Assembly (NCBI GenBank): GCA_964467455.1
Contig: CAYXQJ010000002.1
Span: forward strand, 1 to 64,000
Origin: OLB6 sp964467455
GTDB lineage: Bacteria > Bacteroidota > Ignavibacteria > Kapaibacteriales > Kapaibacteriaceae
DNA length: 64,000 nt
Reading direction: 5' to 3'
In this document: one piece after another, positions 37,901 through 47,011 of the stretch
How the letters are laid out: every line of letters begins with the position of its first letter
Numbering within the stretch: the stretch's first letter is position 1
Notes under the pieces: generated by a model
Databases searched by the model: none
What the model was told of the DNA's origin: nothing
What the model saw: the letters and a program-made list of their open reading frames with translations, nothing else
Program-made: the position numbers and the translations under genes

Positions 37901-38887
37901 GTGAAGGTCTTGGTAACCGGAGCCACGGGCTTCGTTGGAAGTCATGTTGTGGACGTTCTGCTTGCTCGCGGGATCGATGTGTCGTACATCGCACGGGCAA
38001 CGAGCAACCACCGTTGGCTGGAAGGAAAACCCGTTCAGCTGGTCGAAGGATCGTTATATGATCTGGGGTCGTTGAAGAAAGCGTTAGATGGTGTAGACGT
38101 GGTGATCCACGTGGCCGGACAGACCGCCGGACGTAGCGAAGAAGATTTTCGACGCGGCAACCAAGTCGCTACGCAGAACCTGATCGATGCGGTCAGATCC
38201 TACCGACCGAACCTTCAGCGTTTTGTGCATATCAGCAGCATGGCCGTCACCGGGCCGGCGTCGAGTGAAGGTGAACCCAACACGGAATCATCACCGCTCC
38301 GGCCGATCACGGCCTATGGACGTACGAAGAAACTTGCCGAAGAGGTGATCCACGACGCAATGGGCGACATCCCGTGTACGATCATCCGTCCACCAGCCGT
38401 CTATGGTCCTCGTGATGAGGCCACACTCACCTTCTTCGCTTCGGTAGCAAAAGGTCTCGCACCATTGATCGGCTTCGACAACAAGAAGGTCAGTCTCGTC
38501 CACATTCGAGACCTTGCACGTGGCATCGTGGATGCCTCGTTCGCTGAAACTGCCGTCGGCCAGACGTATTTCGTCTCTTCCGACGAATGGTATACATGGC
38601 CACAGATCGCTGACGTCACCGCTGCCGTTGTTGGACGTAAACGACTGTTTACTGTCCGTCTTCCCCACCCTCTCGTGCTCGCCATCGCTGGTACGTCGGG
38701 AGCGTTTGGAAGATTTGCGAAGAAGCCGCCGGTCCTTGATTATCAAAAAGGGATCGACATGATCCAACCATATTGGATCTGTACGACAGATAAAGCTCGC
38801 CGTGATTTTGGATACCGACAGCAGGTATCGTTGGAAGAAGGCATTCTTGAAACGGTGACTTGGTATCGGGAACAAGGATGGCTCTAA
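37901..38887 (+). CDS. NAD-dependent epimerase/dehydratase (extended SDR)
   Basis: This 328-residue protein has the Rossmann motif VTGATGFVGSH at the N-terminus, the SSM-AV block with a YGRTKK active-site Tyr/Lys pair, and IIRPPAVYGPRD, typical of extended SDRs acting on nucleotide sugars or sterol-like substrates. The GTG at 37901 was chosen for the AGGGAG eight bases upstream; TTG 37895 is in frame. It overlaps the penicillin acylase gene by 10 bp. Confidence 0.88.
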   Translation: MKVLVTGATGFVGSHVVDVLLARGIDVSYIARATSNHRWLEGKPVQLVEGSLYDLGSLKKALDGVDVVIHVAGQTAGRSEEDFRRGNQVATQNLIDAVRSYRPNLQRFVHISSMAVTGPASSEGEPNTESSPLRPITAYGRTKKLAEEVIHDAMGDIPCTIIRPPAVYGPRDEATLTFFASVAKGLAPLIGFDNKKVSLVHIRDLARGIVDASFAETAVGQTYFVSSDEWYTWPQIADVTAAVVGRKRLFTVRLPHPLVLAIAGTSGAFGRFAKKPPVLDYQKGIDMIQPYWICTTDKARRDFGYRQQVSLEEGILETVTWYREQGWL

Positions 38888-41379
38888 ACGTCCGTGTGTG
38901 GTTGCAGGGCACGCTCGGCATTGCGATCACAGCTCTTGTCTTGGTGGTCTGTTTTGCCTACTTCGCCGTTGGATTAGCAACGCGAAGCCATCCGGATCCC
39001 TATTCGACCACGGCGGCCGACGTCCGCGATACGACCCGCATCTACCGCAATAGTTTCGGCATTCCGCACATCATTGCCACGTCCGTTAGCGATGCTTTGT
39101 TCGCTCAGGGATACGTCCATGCCCAAGACCGCCTATGGCAGATCGACGTATGGCGTCGCGTTGGCCAAGGCCGTTTGTCAGAGATCTTAGGTCGGCGCGC
39201 GGCAAGTGCCGATGCCTTCATGCGGACGTTGGGGATCGATGCGATCTCCAAAAAACAATTCGACGGATTGCCCGAAGAGACCAAGACGCAGTTACGCGCG
39301 TATGCACAAGGCATCAACGCGTTCATCACAGAACATCTGGAACAGCTGCCCTTCGAATTCGACGCCTTGGGATATCGACCCGATCTGTGGAGGCCGGAGG
39401 ATTGTCTCGTGGTTGGCAGGGTCATGTCGTTCGAATTGAGTCGCGCCTTCTTCAACGACCTGGCCTATGCCCAGATCGCCATGCAGCGTGGCGTTGCGGC
39501 CATGCGTGATTATGTGCCGCGTGGACCACATGCCCCTTACATTCTCGATTCAACACATCAAGATGCTGCACCGTACGCACCGGTAGACATGAAGGACAGT
39601 GCAACGTCAGCGTCGGTGGTGGCGCACCTGCAAGGGATAAGCACACAACTCACCGAGGTACGTGACATACTGGGAATGCGCGGTAGTTCGGTCGGTAGCA
39701 ATTGTTGGGCGGTAGGTCGTGGCGACGATGGCGCCATTCTTGCCAATGATCCGCACCTCAGCGTTTCGATGCCTGCCAAATGGTATCAGATCCACCTCAC
39801 GGCGCCGGGACTCAATGTTGTTGGTCTGAGCATACCAGGGATCCCCTTTGTGCTGAGTGGACGTAATGATCACATCGCGTGGGGCGTGACCAATGCCTTG
39901 ATCGACGATGTCGACTACGTTGTCGAACGCGTCGATCAGCGCAACCCAAACTACTACTTCAATGCTCAGGGCGAACGCGTGAAGTTCAAATTCCGTCGCG
40001 ATACGATCCGCATCAAGGACGAGCCGGATTCGTTGATCGATCTGCGGTATACGAACACCTCGTGCGTGATCTCTGACGCCCATCCGCTTCGTGCTCCGGG
40101 ATGGGTCTTTGGGATCCCTCGAACAGCTGCAAGCAAACTCTTATCAACGACGTGCCTCACGTTTCGATGGACAGCTTCCTATCCATCGAATGAAGTTGGA
40201 GCGTTGTATCGCATCAACATCGCTGAGTCGCACCAACAGGTCATCGATGCACTTAGTGTGTGGAATGTTCCGGCAATGAACTTCCACATTGCCCAGAAAG
40301 ACGGTACCGTAGCTTCGGTAGTCGCCGGCGTGATCCCACACCGTGTCGGTATCGATCCTCTTCTGCCCGGCCCCTCATGGGATCCTGCAGCCGGATGGTC
40401 CGGACTGATCCATCTCAAGGCCCTCGGCACCGTCGTGAAGAAAGGCCGCGGAGCTGTGGCTAGTGCGAACAATCGTCAGATCGCCTCCGGCACGCCGTTT
40501 ATCTCCACGATTCAAGAGCCAACGTCGCGCATTGAGCGGATCACCGAACTCCTCAATATCTATCAAGAGATGTCGGTGCGGGATGCACAGGTGATGCAGC
40601 AAGACGTCACCTCTCCGTTCGCGGTCCGATTCACTCAGCACATCATCCCACACCTTGAGAAGGCACGTAAACGCTACACGGAACTCGAGCGTACGGCGTT
40701 GGCACTCTTAAAGAAATGGGATGGACAAATGACAACCATCGACCCCGCTGCAAGCATTCATGCAGCGATGCTTCAGCGCCTGGTGTGGAATACCTTCGAA
40801 GATGAATTGGGGACGCAGCTGTTCTACGACTGGTCCTTTGTTGGTAGCAACGCCACGAAGAGGATCGAAGAACTGCTGGCCGAACCGCAACATGCGCTGT
40901 TCGATGATGTTCGCACAAAACCACGCGAAAACCTCACCTGGATGCTCGTGAAGAGTTTCCATGAGGCCGTTGCAGAGCTTCGTGACCGATTTGGAACGGA
41001 CAACGTCCATGAATGGAGGTACGGCAGCATGCATACCGTGACCTTCCCACACTTCTTCGGCGACCACCCCTTGATGCGTCCGGTGATGAATGCCGGTCCT
41101 TATGAGGTCGGCGGCAATACCACGACGATCTTCAATACTGAGTGGGCCTATCACAAGCCCTATCAAGCGGCCATCACGGCCTCGGGTCGAGTGATCTCTG
41201 ACCTTTCCGACTCCGTCCAGTACACGGTCCTTCCCGGAGGCGTGAGCGGCCAACCGCTCGATGCCCATTACACAGACCAGATGCAACTCTGGCTGAAAGG
41301 GGGCTATGTACGCGTCCCCTGCTCCCGTCGGCCGGACGTGACGTTCCGCCTCTTTGAGATTCTTCTGCCTCGGGGCTGA
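38878..41379 (+). CDS. Penicillin acylase family protein (Ntn hydrolase)
   Basis: This 833-residue protein of the N-terminal nucleophile family hydrolyses amide bonds of acylated substrates such as penicillins or acyl-homoserine lactones. An N-terminal transmembrane anchor (about 10-32) exports it. The A-chain starts with RIYRNSFGIPHI and AQGYVHAQDRLWQ. The self-cleavage site is GSNCWAVG near residue 273, where Ser becomes the nucleophile, followed by ANDPHLSVSMP. The substrate is unknown. The ATG overlaps the SDR gene's end by 10 bp. Confidence 0.9.
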   Translation: MALNVRVWLQGTLGIAITALVLVVCFAYFAVGLATRSHPDPYSTTAADVRDTTRIYRNSFGIPHIIATSVSDALFAQGYVHAQDRLWQIDVWRRVGQGRLSEILGRRAASADAFMRTLGIDAISKKQFDGLPEETKTQLRAYAQGINAFITEHLEQLPFEFDALGYRPDLWRPEDCLVVGRVMSFELSRAFFNDLAYAQIAMQRGVAAMRDYVPRGPHAPYILDSTHQDAAPYAPVDMKDSATSASVVAHLQGISTQLTEVRDILGMRGSSVGSNCWAVGRGDDGAILANDPHLSVSMPAKWYQIHLTAPGLNVVGLSIPGIPFVLSGRNDHIAWGVTNALIDDVDYVVERVDQRNPNYYFNAQGERVKFKFRRDTIRIKDEPDSLIDLRYTNTSCVISDAHPLRAPGWVFGIPRTAASKLLSTTCLTFRWTASYPSNEVGALYRINIAESHQQVIDALSVWNVPAMNFHIAQKDGTVASVVAGVIPHRVGIDPLLPGPSWDPAAGWSGLIHLKALGTVVKKGRGAVASANNRQIASGTPFISTIQEPTSRIERITELLNIYQEMSVRDAQVMQQDVTSPFAVRFTQHIIPHLEKARKRYTELERTALALLKKWDGQMTTIDPAASIHAAMLQRLVWNTFEDELGTQLFYDWSFVGSNATKRIEELLAEPQHALFDDVRTKPRENLTWMLVKSFHEAVAELRDRFGTDNVHEWRYGSMHTVTFPHFFGDHPLMRPVMNAGPYEVGGNTTTIFNTEWAYHKPYQAAITASGRVISDLSDSVQYTVLPGGVSGQPLDAHYTDQMQLWLKGGYVRVPCSRRPDVTFRLFEILLPRG

Positions 41380-41398
41380 TCGACCGACGGAACTTGCC

Positions 41399-41406
41399 TA
41401 CTTTTG
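41399..41406 (+). promoter_or_regulatory. TAnnTTTG -7 box upstream of pepA
   Basis: TACTTTTG (extended TACTTTTGTAG, identical over eleven bases to the box before mfd) lies 32 bases before the pepA ATG at 41439. Confidence 0.6.
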
Positions 41407-41438
41407 TAGCTTATTGTCCCACTATCTACTTAGCACCC

Positions 41439-42917
41439 ATGGCCGTTTCGTGTATCACCGGTAAACGCATCACCGTCAAGGCAGATGCCGTCGTGGTCTT
41501 CATGCTTCAAGACGAAAAAGCGTTCAACACCGCGAAGAAGGAGCTCGTAGCCGACATTCCTCATCTTCATGCCCTTCTGGAATCAGGTGACTTCACGGGC
41601 AAGGCGCTAACCTCGTCGCTCGGATACGTTGGGAATGCCGCGGCAACACAGCGTTTCATTCTCTGCGGCCTTGGTGAAAGCAAGGAGATCAAGCTCGAGA
41701 CCATTCGCCGTGCCGCTGCCGGCGCCACCAAGCGGGCTGCTGCTCACGGCTGCAAACATGTCGCTTTTGAACTGCCGGCGCTCAAGAAGTTCTCGGCCGA
41801 TGAAGTGGCAATGGCCATTTCGGAAGGGGCGATCCTGAGCCAATATGCTTTCGACAAGTACATCACGAAGAAGAACGGCAACTCCCTCGCCGACACGTTT
41901 ACCGTGTTCTGCACCTCAGACGTGGTCAAGACCGCCAAGAAGGGCGTTCAGATGGCCGAGGATATTGCTCTCGGCGTGATCGAAGCCCGCAACCTTGCCA
42001 ACGCCCCGAACAACGAGATCTATCCCGAAACACTCGGAAAACGCGCCGTTGAGCTCGGCAAGAAGTACGGATTCAAGACGACCGTCTTGAACAAGAAAGA
42101 GATCACCGATCTCAAGATGGGCGGCCTGTTAGGAGTAAATCAAGGCTCCGTTCGTCCGCCGGTCTTCATCGTGATGGAATACTACGGCGGCCCGAAGTCG
42201 CAAAAGCCGATCGTCCTCGTCGGCAAAGGTATCACCTTCGATACCGGTGGCATCTCCATCAAGCCCGCCGCCGGCATGTCCGACATGAAGGGTGACATGC
42301 ACGGCTCTGCTACCGTCATCGGAACGATGGTCGCCGCCGCAAAACTTGGTCTCAAACGCAACATCATCGCCTTGGTACCTTCAACTGAGAATATGCCCAG
42401 CGGCAGTGCCTTGGTGCCGGGCGACATCCTCACTTTCATGAATGGCAAGACGGCAGAGATCGACAATACGGACGCTGAAGGACGTTTGATCCTCGCAGAC
42501 GCTCTGTGCTACGCTGACCGCTATCAGCCAGAAGCCGTGATCGACCTGGCCACGCTGACCGGTGCTTGCGTGATCGCACTCGGCAATGTGACGACCGGCA
42601 TGATGGGCACGGACACGAAGACCATGCATCGCCTTAAGGTGTCCGGCGAACGAGTCCACGAACGTGTCTGCGAGTTACCTCTTTACGAGGAATATGAAGA
42701 ACTGATCGCCAGTGACTATGCCGACATCAAGAATTCGGGCGGCCGCGGCGCCGGCACCATCACCGCAGGCCTCTTCCTGAAGAACTTTGTCACCTATCCG
42801 TGGGTACACCTGGATATTGCCGGTACGGCGATGGTCTCCAAACCATCGCACTATATCCCCAAAGGTAACACCGGGGTTGGCGTGCGCCTGTTGATCGATG
42901 CCCTTCGAAACTGGTAA
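41439..42917 (+). CDS. pepA: Leucyl aminopeptidase (M17)
   Basis: PepA is a cytoplasmic hexameric aminopeptidase with two metal ions. The 492-residue protein has the metal-binding blocks VGKGITFDTGG and SDMKGDMHGSA and the family signature NTDAEGRLILAD. The N-terminal domain is shorter and less conserved, as usual. An in-frame TTG at 41394 lies before the promoter box, so ATG 41439 is the better start. The sigma-factor gene starts 9 bp downstream. Confidence 0.95.
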   Translation: MAVSCITGKRITVKADAVVVFMLQDEKAFNTAKKELVADIPHLHALLESGDFTGKALTSSLGYVGNAAATQRFILCGLGESKEIKLETIRRAAAGATKRAAAHGCKHVAFELPALKKFSADEVAMAISEGAILSQYAFDKYITKKNGNSLADTFTVFCTSDVVKTAKKGVQMAEDIALGVIEARNLANAPNNEIYPETLGKRAVELGKKYGFKTTVLNKKEITDLKMGGLLGVNQGSVRPPVFIVMEYYGGPKSQKPIVLVGKGITFDTGGISIKPAAGMSDMKGDMHGSATVIGTMVAAAKLGLKRNIIALVPSTENMPSGSALVPGDILTFMNGKTAEIDNTDAEGRLILADALCYADRYQPEAVIDLATLTGACVIALGNVTTGMMGTDTKTMHRLKVSGERVHERVCELPLYEEYEELIASDYADIKNSGGRGAGTITAGLFLKNFVTYPWVHLDIAGTAMVSKPSHYIPKGNTGVGVRLLIDALRNW

Positions 42918-42926
42918 CCCCTGAAC

Positions 42927-43547
42927 ATGAGTCTTGACATTGAACAACGCCGGCAGAAGTTCGAGGAAGAAGCCGTTCCTCACATGTCGGCGTTGTACAA
43001 TTATGCCGTACGGATGACCCGTGACCGGGACGATGCGGCCGATCTGATCCAGGAGACCTTCCTCAAGGCCTTCCGGTTCTTTGATTCTTTCGAGCAGGGA
43101 ACTAACTGCAAAGCCTGGCTGTTCCGCATCCTCAAGAACACCTACATCAACACGTACAGGAAGACCTCCAAGGGGCCGGACACGGTCGAGTACGATGCGG
43201 TAGAGGAGTTCTATGACACGATCAAGGATAGCACGGTCGAAACGTCGACCCTGGAACAACAGATGTTCGACCAGGCCCTCGACGATGAGGTCTCAGAGGC
43301 CATTCAACGCCTCCCTGACGAATTCCGCACCGTGATCATCTTATGTGATATTGAAGGATTCACTTACGAGGAGATCGCCGAGTTCATTGACTGTCCGATC
43401 GGGACGGTCCGTTCACGTCTGCACCGTGCACGGAAGGTCTTGGCCGCAACATTGGCTGACTACGCGAAAGCGCGTGGTTTTGATGTTGAAGGCCTGACAC
43501 CGACAGCACCGGGAACACCTAACGGCGGGAGGGTGACGAACGAATGA
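42927..43547 (+). CDS. ECF RNA polymerase sigma factor
   Basis: This 206-residue sigma-70 family factor has region 2 (ALYNYAVRMTRDRDDAADLI, QETFLKAFRF, LFRILKNTYINTYRK) and region 4 (LPDEFRTVIILCDIEGFTYE, GTVRSRLHRARK). A linker of about 40 acidic residues separates them. It overlaps the anti-sigma gene in ATGA, which fits the usual sigma/anti-sigma pairing. The target promoters cannot be read from this window. Confidence 0.92.
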   Translation: MSLDIEQRRQKFEEEAVPHMSALYNYAVRMTRDRDDAADLIQETFLKAFRFFDSFEQGTNCKAWLFRILKNTYINTYRKTSKGPDTVEYDAVEEFYDTIKDSTVETSTLEQQMFDQALDDEVSEAIQRLPDEFRTVIILCDIEGFTYEEIAEFIDCPIGTVRSRLHRARKVLAATLADYAKARGFDVEGLTPTAPGTPNGGRVTNE

Positions 43548-44392
43548 AGAACTACGATCCATCCATGGAGCGGCTAACCGCTTATCTGGACCAGGAGCTG
43601 AATGCGCAGGAGCGCAAGGAGCTCGAACAAGAAGTCGCTGGAGACGATCGCCTTCGGCGTGGCCTTGCCCTCGAACACGGGGTGAGATCGCTCCTGCGCG
43701 ATCGAAACGAGAGCCTGCGAGAGCGCGTACCGGTCGACGTTGAACGGTCGATCCGGCTTGCGTTGGCCCGCGAGGTCTCTGCGGCATCACAAGCACAACC
43801 AGCATCATTCTGGGAAACGCTTGTGGCGGCATTTCGCCGACCAATGGTCGCCATCCCCACGGCCGTCGCCGCTGTCGCCCTTGTGACGATGTTGCTGACA
43901 GATCGGTCGACCCCTCCTCCCTTTGCCGTGATGTCGCCTCGCGTAGATCTCTATGAGGCCTCGTACGCCAATTTCTCACGGATCGTCAAGGGAGACATCA
44001 CGCTTGTAAAAGCCACCTCCGATGCCGCCGAGCTACAGCAATTCTTCCGAAAAGAAGGAGTGCAGTATGAGGTCTTCTTCCCGGAGATCTCAGCCGAGCT
44101 CAAGGGTGGAGTCGTTTCCGACCATGGCGGTCTAAAATTCGCACACTTGGTGTACGGCGTCGGTGACCATTTGGTCTATATCTTTGAGGTAGACGAAGCA
44201 TCGATCGAACGGAATCTGGTGTCCATGCGTGAAACGGTAACGCAGGATCTGGCACAAAGCCGGTGGCACTGGGAAGAACGACAAGGATTCGGTACGATGT
44301 TCGTGTGGGAGAGCAATAACATTGTGTGCTCTGCCGTCTCAGACCTCCGCACGCAAGACCTATCCGCATTGTTCACGCTTGAGAAACTCTAG
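43544..44392 (+). CDS. Transmembrane anti-sigma factor (zinc ligands absent)
   Basis: This 282-residue protein has an N-terminal cytoplasmic helix bundle (MERLTAYLDQELNAQERKEL) like the anti-sigma domain. The His/Cys residues of the usual zinc-finger motif are missing. One transmembrane helix (about 100-118) is followed by a periplasmic domain of about 160 residues. A single Cys (NNIVCSAVSD) lies near the C-terminus. It follows the sigma gene with a 4-bp overlap. The thioredoxin-like gene follows directly, so a redox or envelope stress signal is plausible, but this is inference. Confidence 0.8.
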   Translation: MKNYDPSMERLTAYLDQELNAQERKELEQEVAGDDRLRRGLALEHGVRSLLRDRNESLRERVPVDVERSIRLALAREVSAASQAQPASFWETLVAAFRRPMVAIPTAVAAVALVTMLLTDRSTPPPFAVMSPRVDLYEASYANFSRIVKGDITLVKATSDAAELQQFFRKEGVQYEVFFPEISAELKGGVVSDHGGLKFAHLVYGVGDHLVYIFEVDEASIERNLVSMRETVTQDLAQSRWHWEERQGFGTMFVWESNNIVCSAVSDLRTQDLSALFTLEKL

Positions 44393-44920
44393 ATGATCCG
44401 CCTCGCATCGATCGCCCTCGCCCTCCTGCTCAGCACAACGACATCCCTTCTCGCCGGTGATATTGGCGGTGTGTACCTCGTCGAGACCGTGACCAAGAAG
44501 GCTCAGGGTAAAGCGGTCGACTTCACCTGGAAGGTGAGCGGCAAAGTGCAGTCGTTCTCAGAGGTAACAAAGGGTAAGGTCGTTCTGGTCAACATCTGGG
44601 CAACCTGGTGTGCCCCTTGCCGTAAAGAGATCCCGGATCTGATCGCCATTCACAATGAGATGGCATCTAAAGGTGTCATGGTCTTCGGTATCTCGGTCGA
44701 TCAAGACGAGAACAAGTACACCATGGTCAAGAATTTTGTTGAGAAGAAGAACGTAAGCTACTTGAATATCATTGACAACCTAAAGATCGCCGAAGCGTAT
44801 GGCGGTATTCAGGCCATCCCCACGTCCTTCGTGATCAACCGCAACGGTGATATCGTCCAGAAGATCGTCGGCGGCATGTCGAAGGCACAGTTCATGGCAG
44901 CGATCGAAAAGGCGCTCTGA
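44393..44920 (+). CDS. TlpA/ResA-like thioredoxin-fold protein
   Basis: This 175-residue protein has a signal peptide (LASIALALLLSTTTSLLAG) and a TlpA-like thioredoxin domain with WCAPC near residue 70, then GVMVFGISVDQDE and the cis-Pro loop IPTSFVINRNG. It should reduce or oxidise thiols in the periplasm, for example in cytochrome c maturation. It starts immediately after the anti-sigma stop and ends 8 bp before the convergent deoA. Confidence 0.92.
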   Translation: MIRLASIALALLLSTTTSLLAGDIGGVYLVETVTKKAQGKAVDFTWKVSGKVQSFSEVTKGKVVLVNIWATWCAPCRKEIPDLIAIHNEMASKGVMVFGISVDQDENKYTMVKNFVEKKNVSYLNIIDNLKIAEAYGGIQAIPTSFVINRNGDIVQKIVGGMSKAQFMAAIEKAL

Positions 44921-44928
44921 TCAGCCCC

Positions 44929-46233
44929 CTACCACACCTGAATGATCATGGACGGCTCCCGAACAACGGGGGCCGTTTCGATTTTAATCGAGTCGGACAC
45001 GGCATTGGCAAGTTCCTCGAGTGCATCGACGGACGTGGCGGAGACGATGGCAATGGGCGCACCCATGTCAACAAGATCGCCGGCCCGGACCTGAAGTAGG
45101 ATCCCGGCATCAGGGTCGATCACATCGGATTCTTTCAACCTGCCGCCTCCGGCCTGGATCACGGCCGTGGTTAGTCGCATGGCATCGATATCTACGATGG
45201 TGCCGGATCCCGCGGCCACGACGACCTTCTTCGGCATAAGGTCATGGCGTTCTTCCGACAGTGCCCACGTTCCTCCTTGTTGGGCGATCATGTGATCAAA
45301 AAGACGGACGCCACTACCATCGTCCCAATGAGTGAGCACCACCTCTCTCGCCTCTTCCACAGAGGATACCACACCACCGATCATCAACATTCTCGCGACC
45401 AGCTCGACAGTCACCTCGACGAGGTCGGGTGATGCGGCATTGCGGTCTTCCAGGGATCGGCGTGCCTCGGCGATCTCTACCCAGTTACCGATCGCGTTTC
45501 CAAGGGGGCGGTCCATTCGCGTAAACACAATGCTCATGCAAAGCCCCGCCTCTTCACCAACCGCCTTCAACGATGCGGCGAGGGTCTCCGCATCGGCGAG
45601 GTTTTTCATGAAGGCGGCTCGACCAACCTTGACGTCCATGACCAGACCCTGGATCCCCTCCGCCAGTTTTTTCGAGAGGATTGACGCCGTGATCAGGCCG
45701 GCATTCTCCACCGTCCCCGTGACGTCCCGCAAACCGTAAAGAACCCGATCTGCAGGCGCGATGCGCTCTGATTGACCGGCCATGAAAAAGCTGCTGTGCT
45801 CAAGAAGATCCCGGAGTTCAGAGATCTGAAGCATGGTCTTGAAGCCGATGACGCTTTCCAGCTTGTCGACCGTCCCACCTGTATGGCCAAGTCCACGTCC
45901 CGAGATCATGGGGACGGCAATGCCGCACGCCGCCGCCAAGGGAGTCAAGAGCAGTGAGACGCTGTCGGCAACACCTCCCGTGGAATGTTTGTCGATCATC
46001 GGACGTTGTACGCAACGTTGCGGGATGGCGTCACCGCTGAGTGCCATGACGCGTGTCAGCGCCGCCGTTTCCGCCGCCGTGAGACCCCGAATGCACGACG
46101 CCATCAGAAAGGCGGCGGCTTGGGCCGATGTAACGGTTCCGTTCACTACGCCGGTGATGAACGACGAGATCTCGTCCGACGTCCATTCTGCGCCGTCGCG
46201 TTTTGCTGCTAATAGTTCCTTGACGGACTTCAT
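44929..46233 (-). CDS. deoA: Thymidine/pyrimidine-nucleoside phosphorylase
   Basis: This 434-residue protein of nucleoside catabolism cleaves thymidine or uridine with phosphate. It has the motif DKHSTGGVADSVSLLL and SGRGLGHTGGTVDKLES. The start MKSVKELLAAKRDG matches the family N-terminus; upstream in-frame ATG codons would enter trmH. Only 13 bp separate it from trmH on the other strand. DeoA and Pdp differ in nucleoside specificity, which cannot be decided here. Confidence 0.92.
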   Translation of the reverse strand: MKSVKELLAAKRDGAEWTSDEISSFITGVVNGTVTSAQAAAFLMASCIRGLTAAETAALTRVMALSGDAIPQRCVQRPMIDKHSTGGVADSVSLLLTPLAAACGIAVPMISGRGLGHTGGTVDKLESVIGFKTMLQISELRDLLEHSSFFMAGQSERIAPADRVLYGLRDVTGTVENAGLITASILSKKLAEGIQGLVMDVKVGRAAFMKNLADAETLAASLKAVGEEAGLCMSIVFTRMDRPLGNAIGNWVEIAEARRSLEDRNAASPDLVEVTVELVARMLMIGGVVSSVEEAREVVLTHWDDGSGVRLFDHMIAQQGGTWALSEERHDLMPKKVVVAAGSGTIVDIDAMRLTTAVIQAGGGRLKESDVIDPDAGILLQVRAGDLVDMGAPIAIVSATSVDALEELANAVSDSIKIETAPVVREPSMIIQVW

Positions 46234-46240
46234 ACCTTTG
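46233..46240 (+). promoter_or_regulatory. TAnnTTTG -7 box upstream of trmH
   Basis: TACCTTTG begins at the first base of the deoA start codon on the opposite strand, and the trmH ATG lies six bases after its end. It predicts a near-leaderless trmH transcript. Confidence 0.55.
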
Positions 46241-46246
46241 TTCTCA

Positions 46247-47011
46247 ATGATCGACACGCTACCACGCATATCGCACAATCTACGAAACAGCATTCGCGAC
46301 CTTCACCGTTCTTCGCACCGTGAAGAACGTCAGGAGTACCTTGCCGAGGGACCACATGTCCTCGACGAGATCTTGCGTGCCCGCATTCGTCCCAACGTCG
46401 TCATCATACGCGACGACGCATCACTGGAGATCCAGGACCTCGTTGAACGATGCCTGCACAACAACATACCGGTGTTCGCCTCGGGCGGCAAAGACATGGA
46501 GTTGATGAGTGATGCCTCAGCACCACAAGCGGTGTTGTGCGCAGCCCCCTTCCATGAAGAGCGAGCGATCGGTGATCGTGTCCTGGTGTTGGACGCCGTG
46601 TCCGATCCCGGGAACGTGGGCACGATGATCCGATGTGCGGCATGGTTCGGATTTACGGACGTTGTCCTTGGTACGGGATGTGCCGACGTGTACAATCCCA
46701 AGACCGTTCGATCTTCGGCCGGTGCGTCAGTGCATATCAACGTGCTTCGCAAACGTGCGCTGGAGGAATGGCTGCCAGGAATACAGGACCGACCGAGATT
46801 TGCTGCCGTGGCACGTGGAGGCTCTTCGCCGGAACACTTGGCAACGGAATCCTCGTTCGCATTGGTGATCGGCTCTGAAGCTCACGGTATCTCCGTTGCA
46901 GTCGAAGCGGAATGCAACGTCAAACTGACCATTCCCGGCAGCGGTGGTTCCGAGTCGCTCAACGCCGCTATGGCTGCCGCCATCCTGTGTTATGAAGGAC
47001 GCAAGCGATGA
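46247..47011 (+). CDS. TrmH/SpoU family RNA 2'-O-methyltransferase
   Basis: This 254-residue protein has an N-terminal SpoU substrate-binding domain (EGPHVLDEILRAR) and a SPOUT methyltransferase domain. The domain shows LDAVSDPGNVGTMIRCAAWFG (motif 1), VIGSEAHGIS (motif 2) and LTIPGSGGSESLNAAMAAAI (motif 3). The target is probably rRNA, or tRNA Gm18, but cannot be read. A long in-frame extension to 45833 runs antisense through deoA and was discarded. It overlaps the aminotransferase by 4 bp. Confidence 0.9.
   Translation: MIDTLPRISHNLRNSIRDLHRSSHREERQEYLAEGPHVLDEILRARIRPNVVIIRDDASLEIQDLVERCLHNNIPVFASGGKDMELMSDASAPQAVLCAAPFHEERAIGDRVLVLDAVSDPGNVGTMIRCAAWFGFTDVVLGTGCADVYNPKTVRSSAGASVHINVLRKRALEEWLPGIQDRPRFAAVARGGSSPEHLATESSFALVIGSEAHGISVAVEAECNVKLTIPGSGGSESLNAAMAAAILCYEGRKR

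Noticed and set aside
36861..38000. 379-codon antisense frame across the giant gene's end and the SDR start
   Set aside because: It crosses a promoter box and two gene starts on the other strand and has no motif.
45833..46246. N-terminal extension of trmH through deoA
   Set aside because: The extra residues are antisense to deoA and unlike SpoU proteins, while the conserved SpoU domain starts just after the ATG at 46247.
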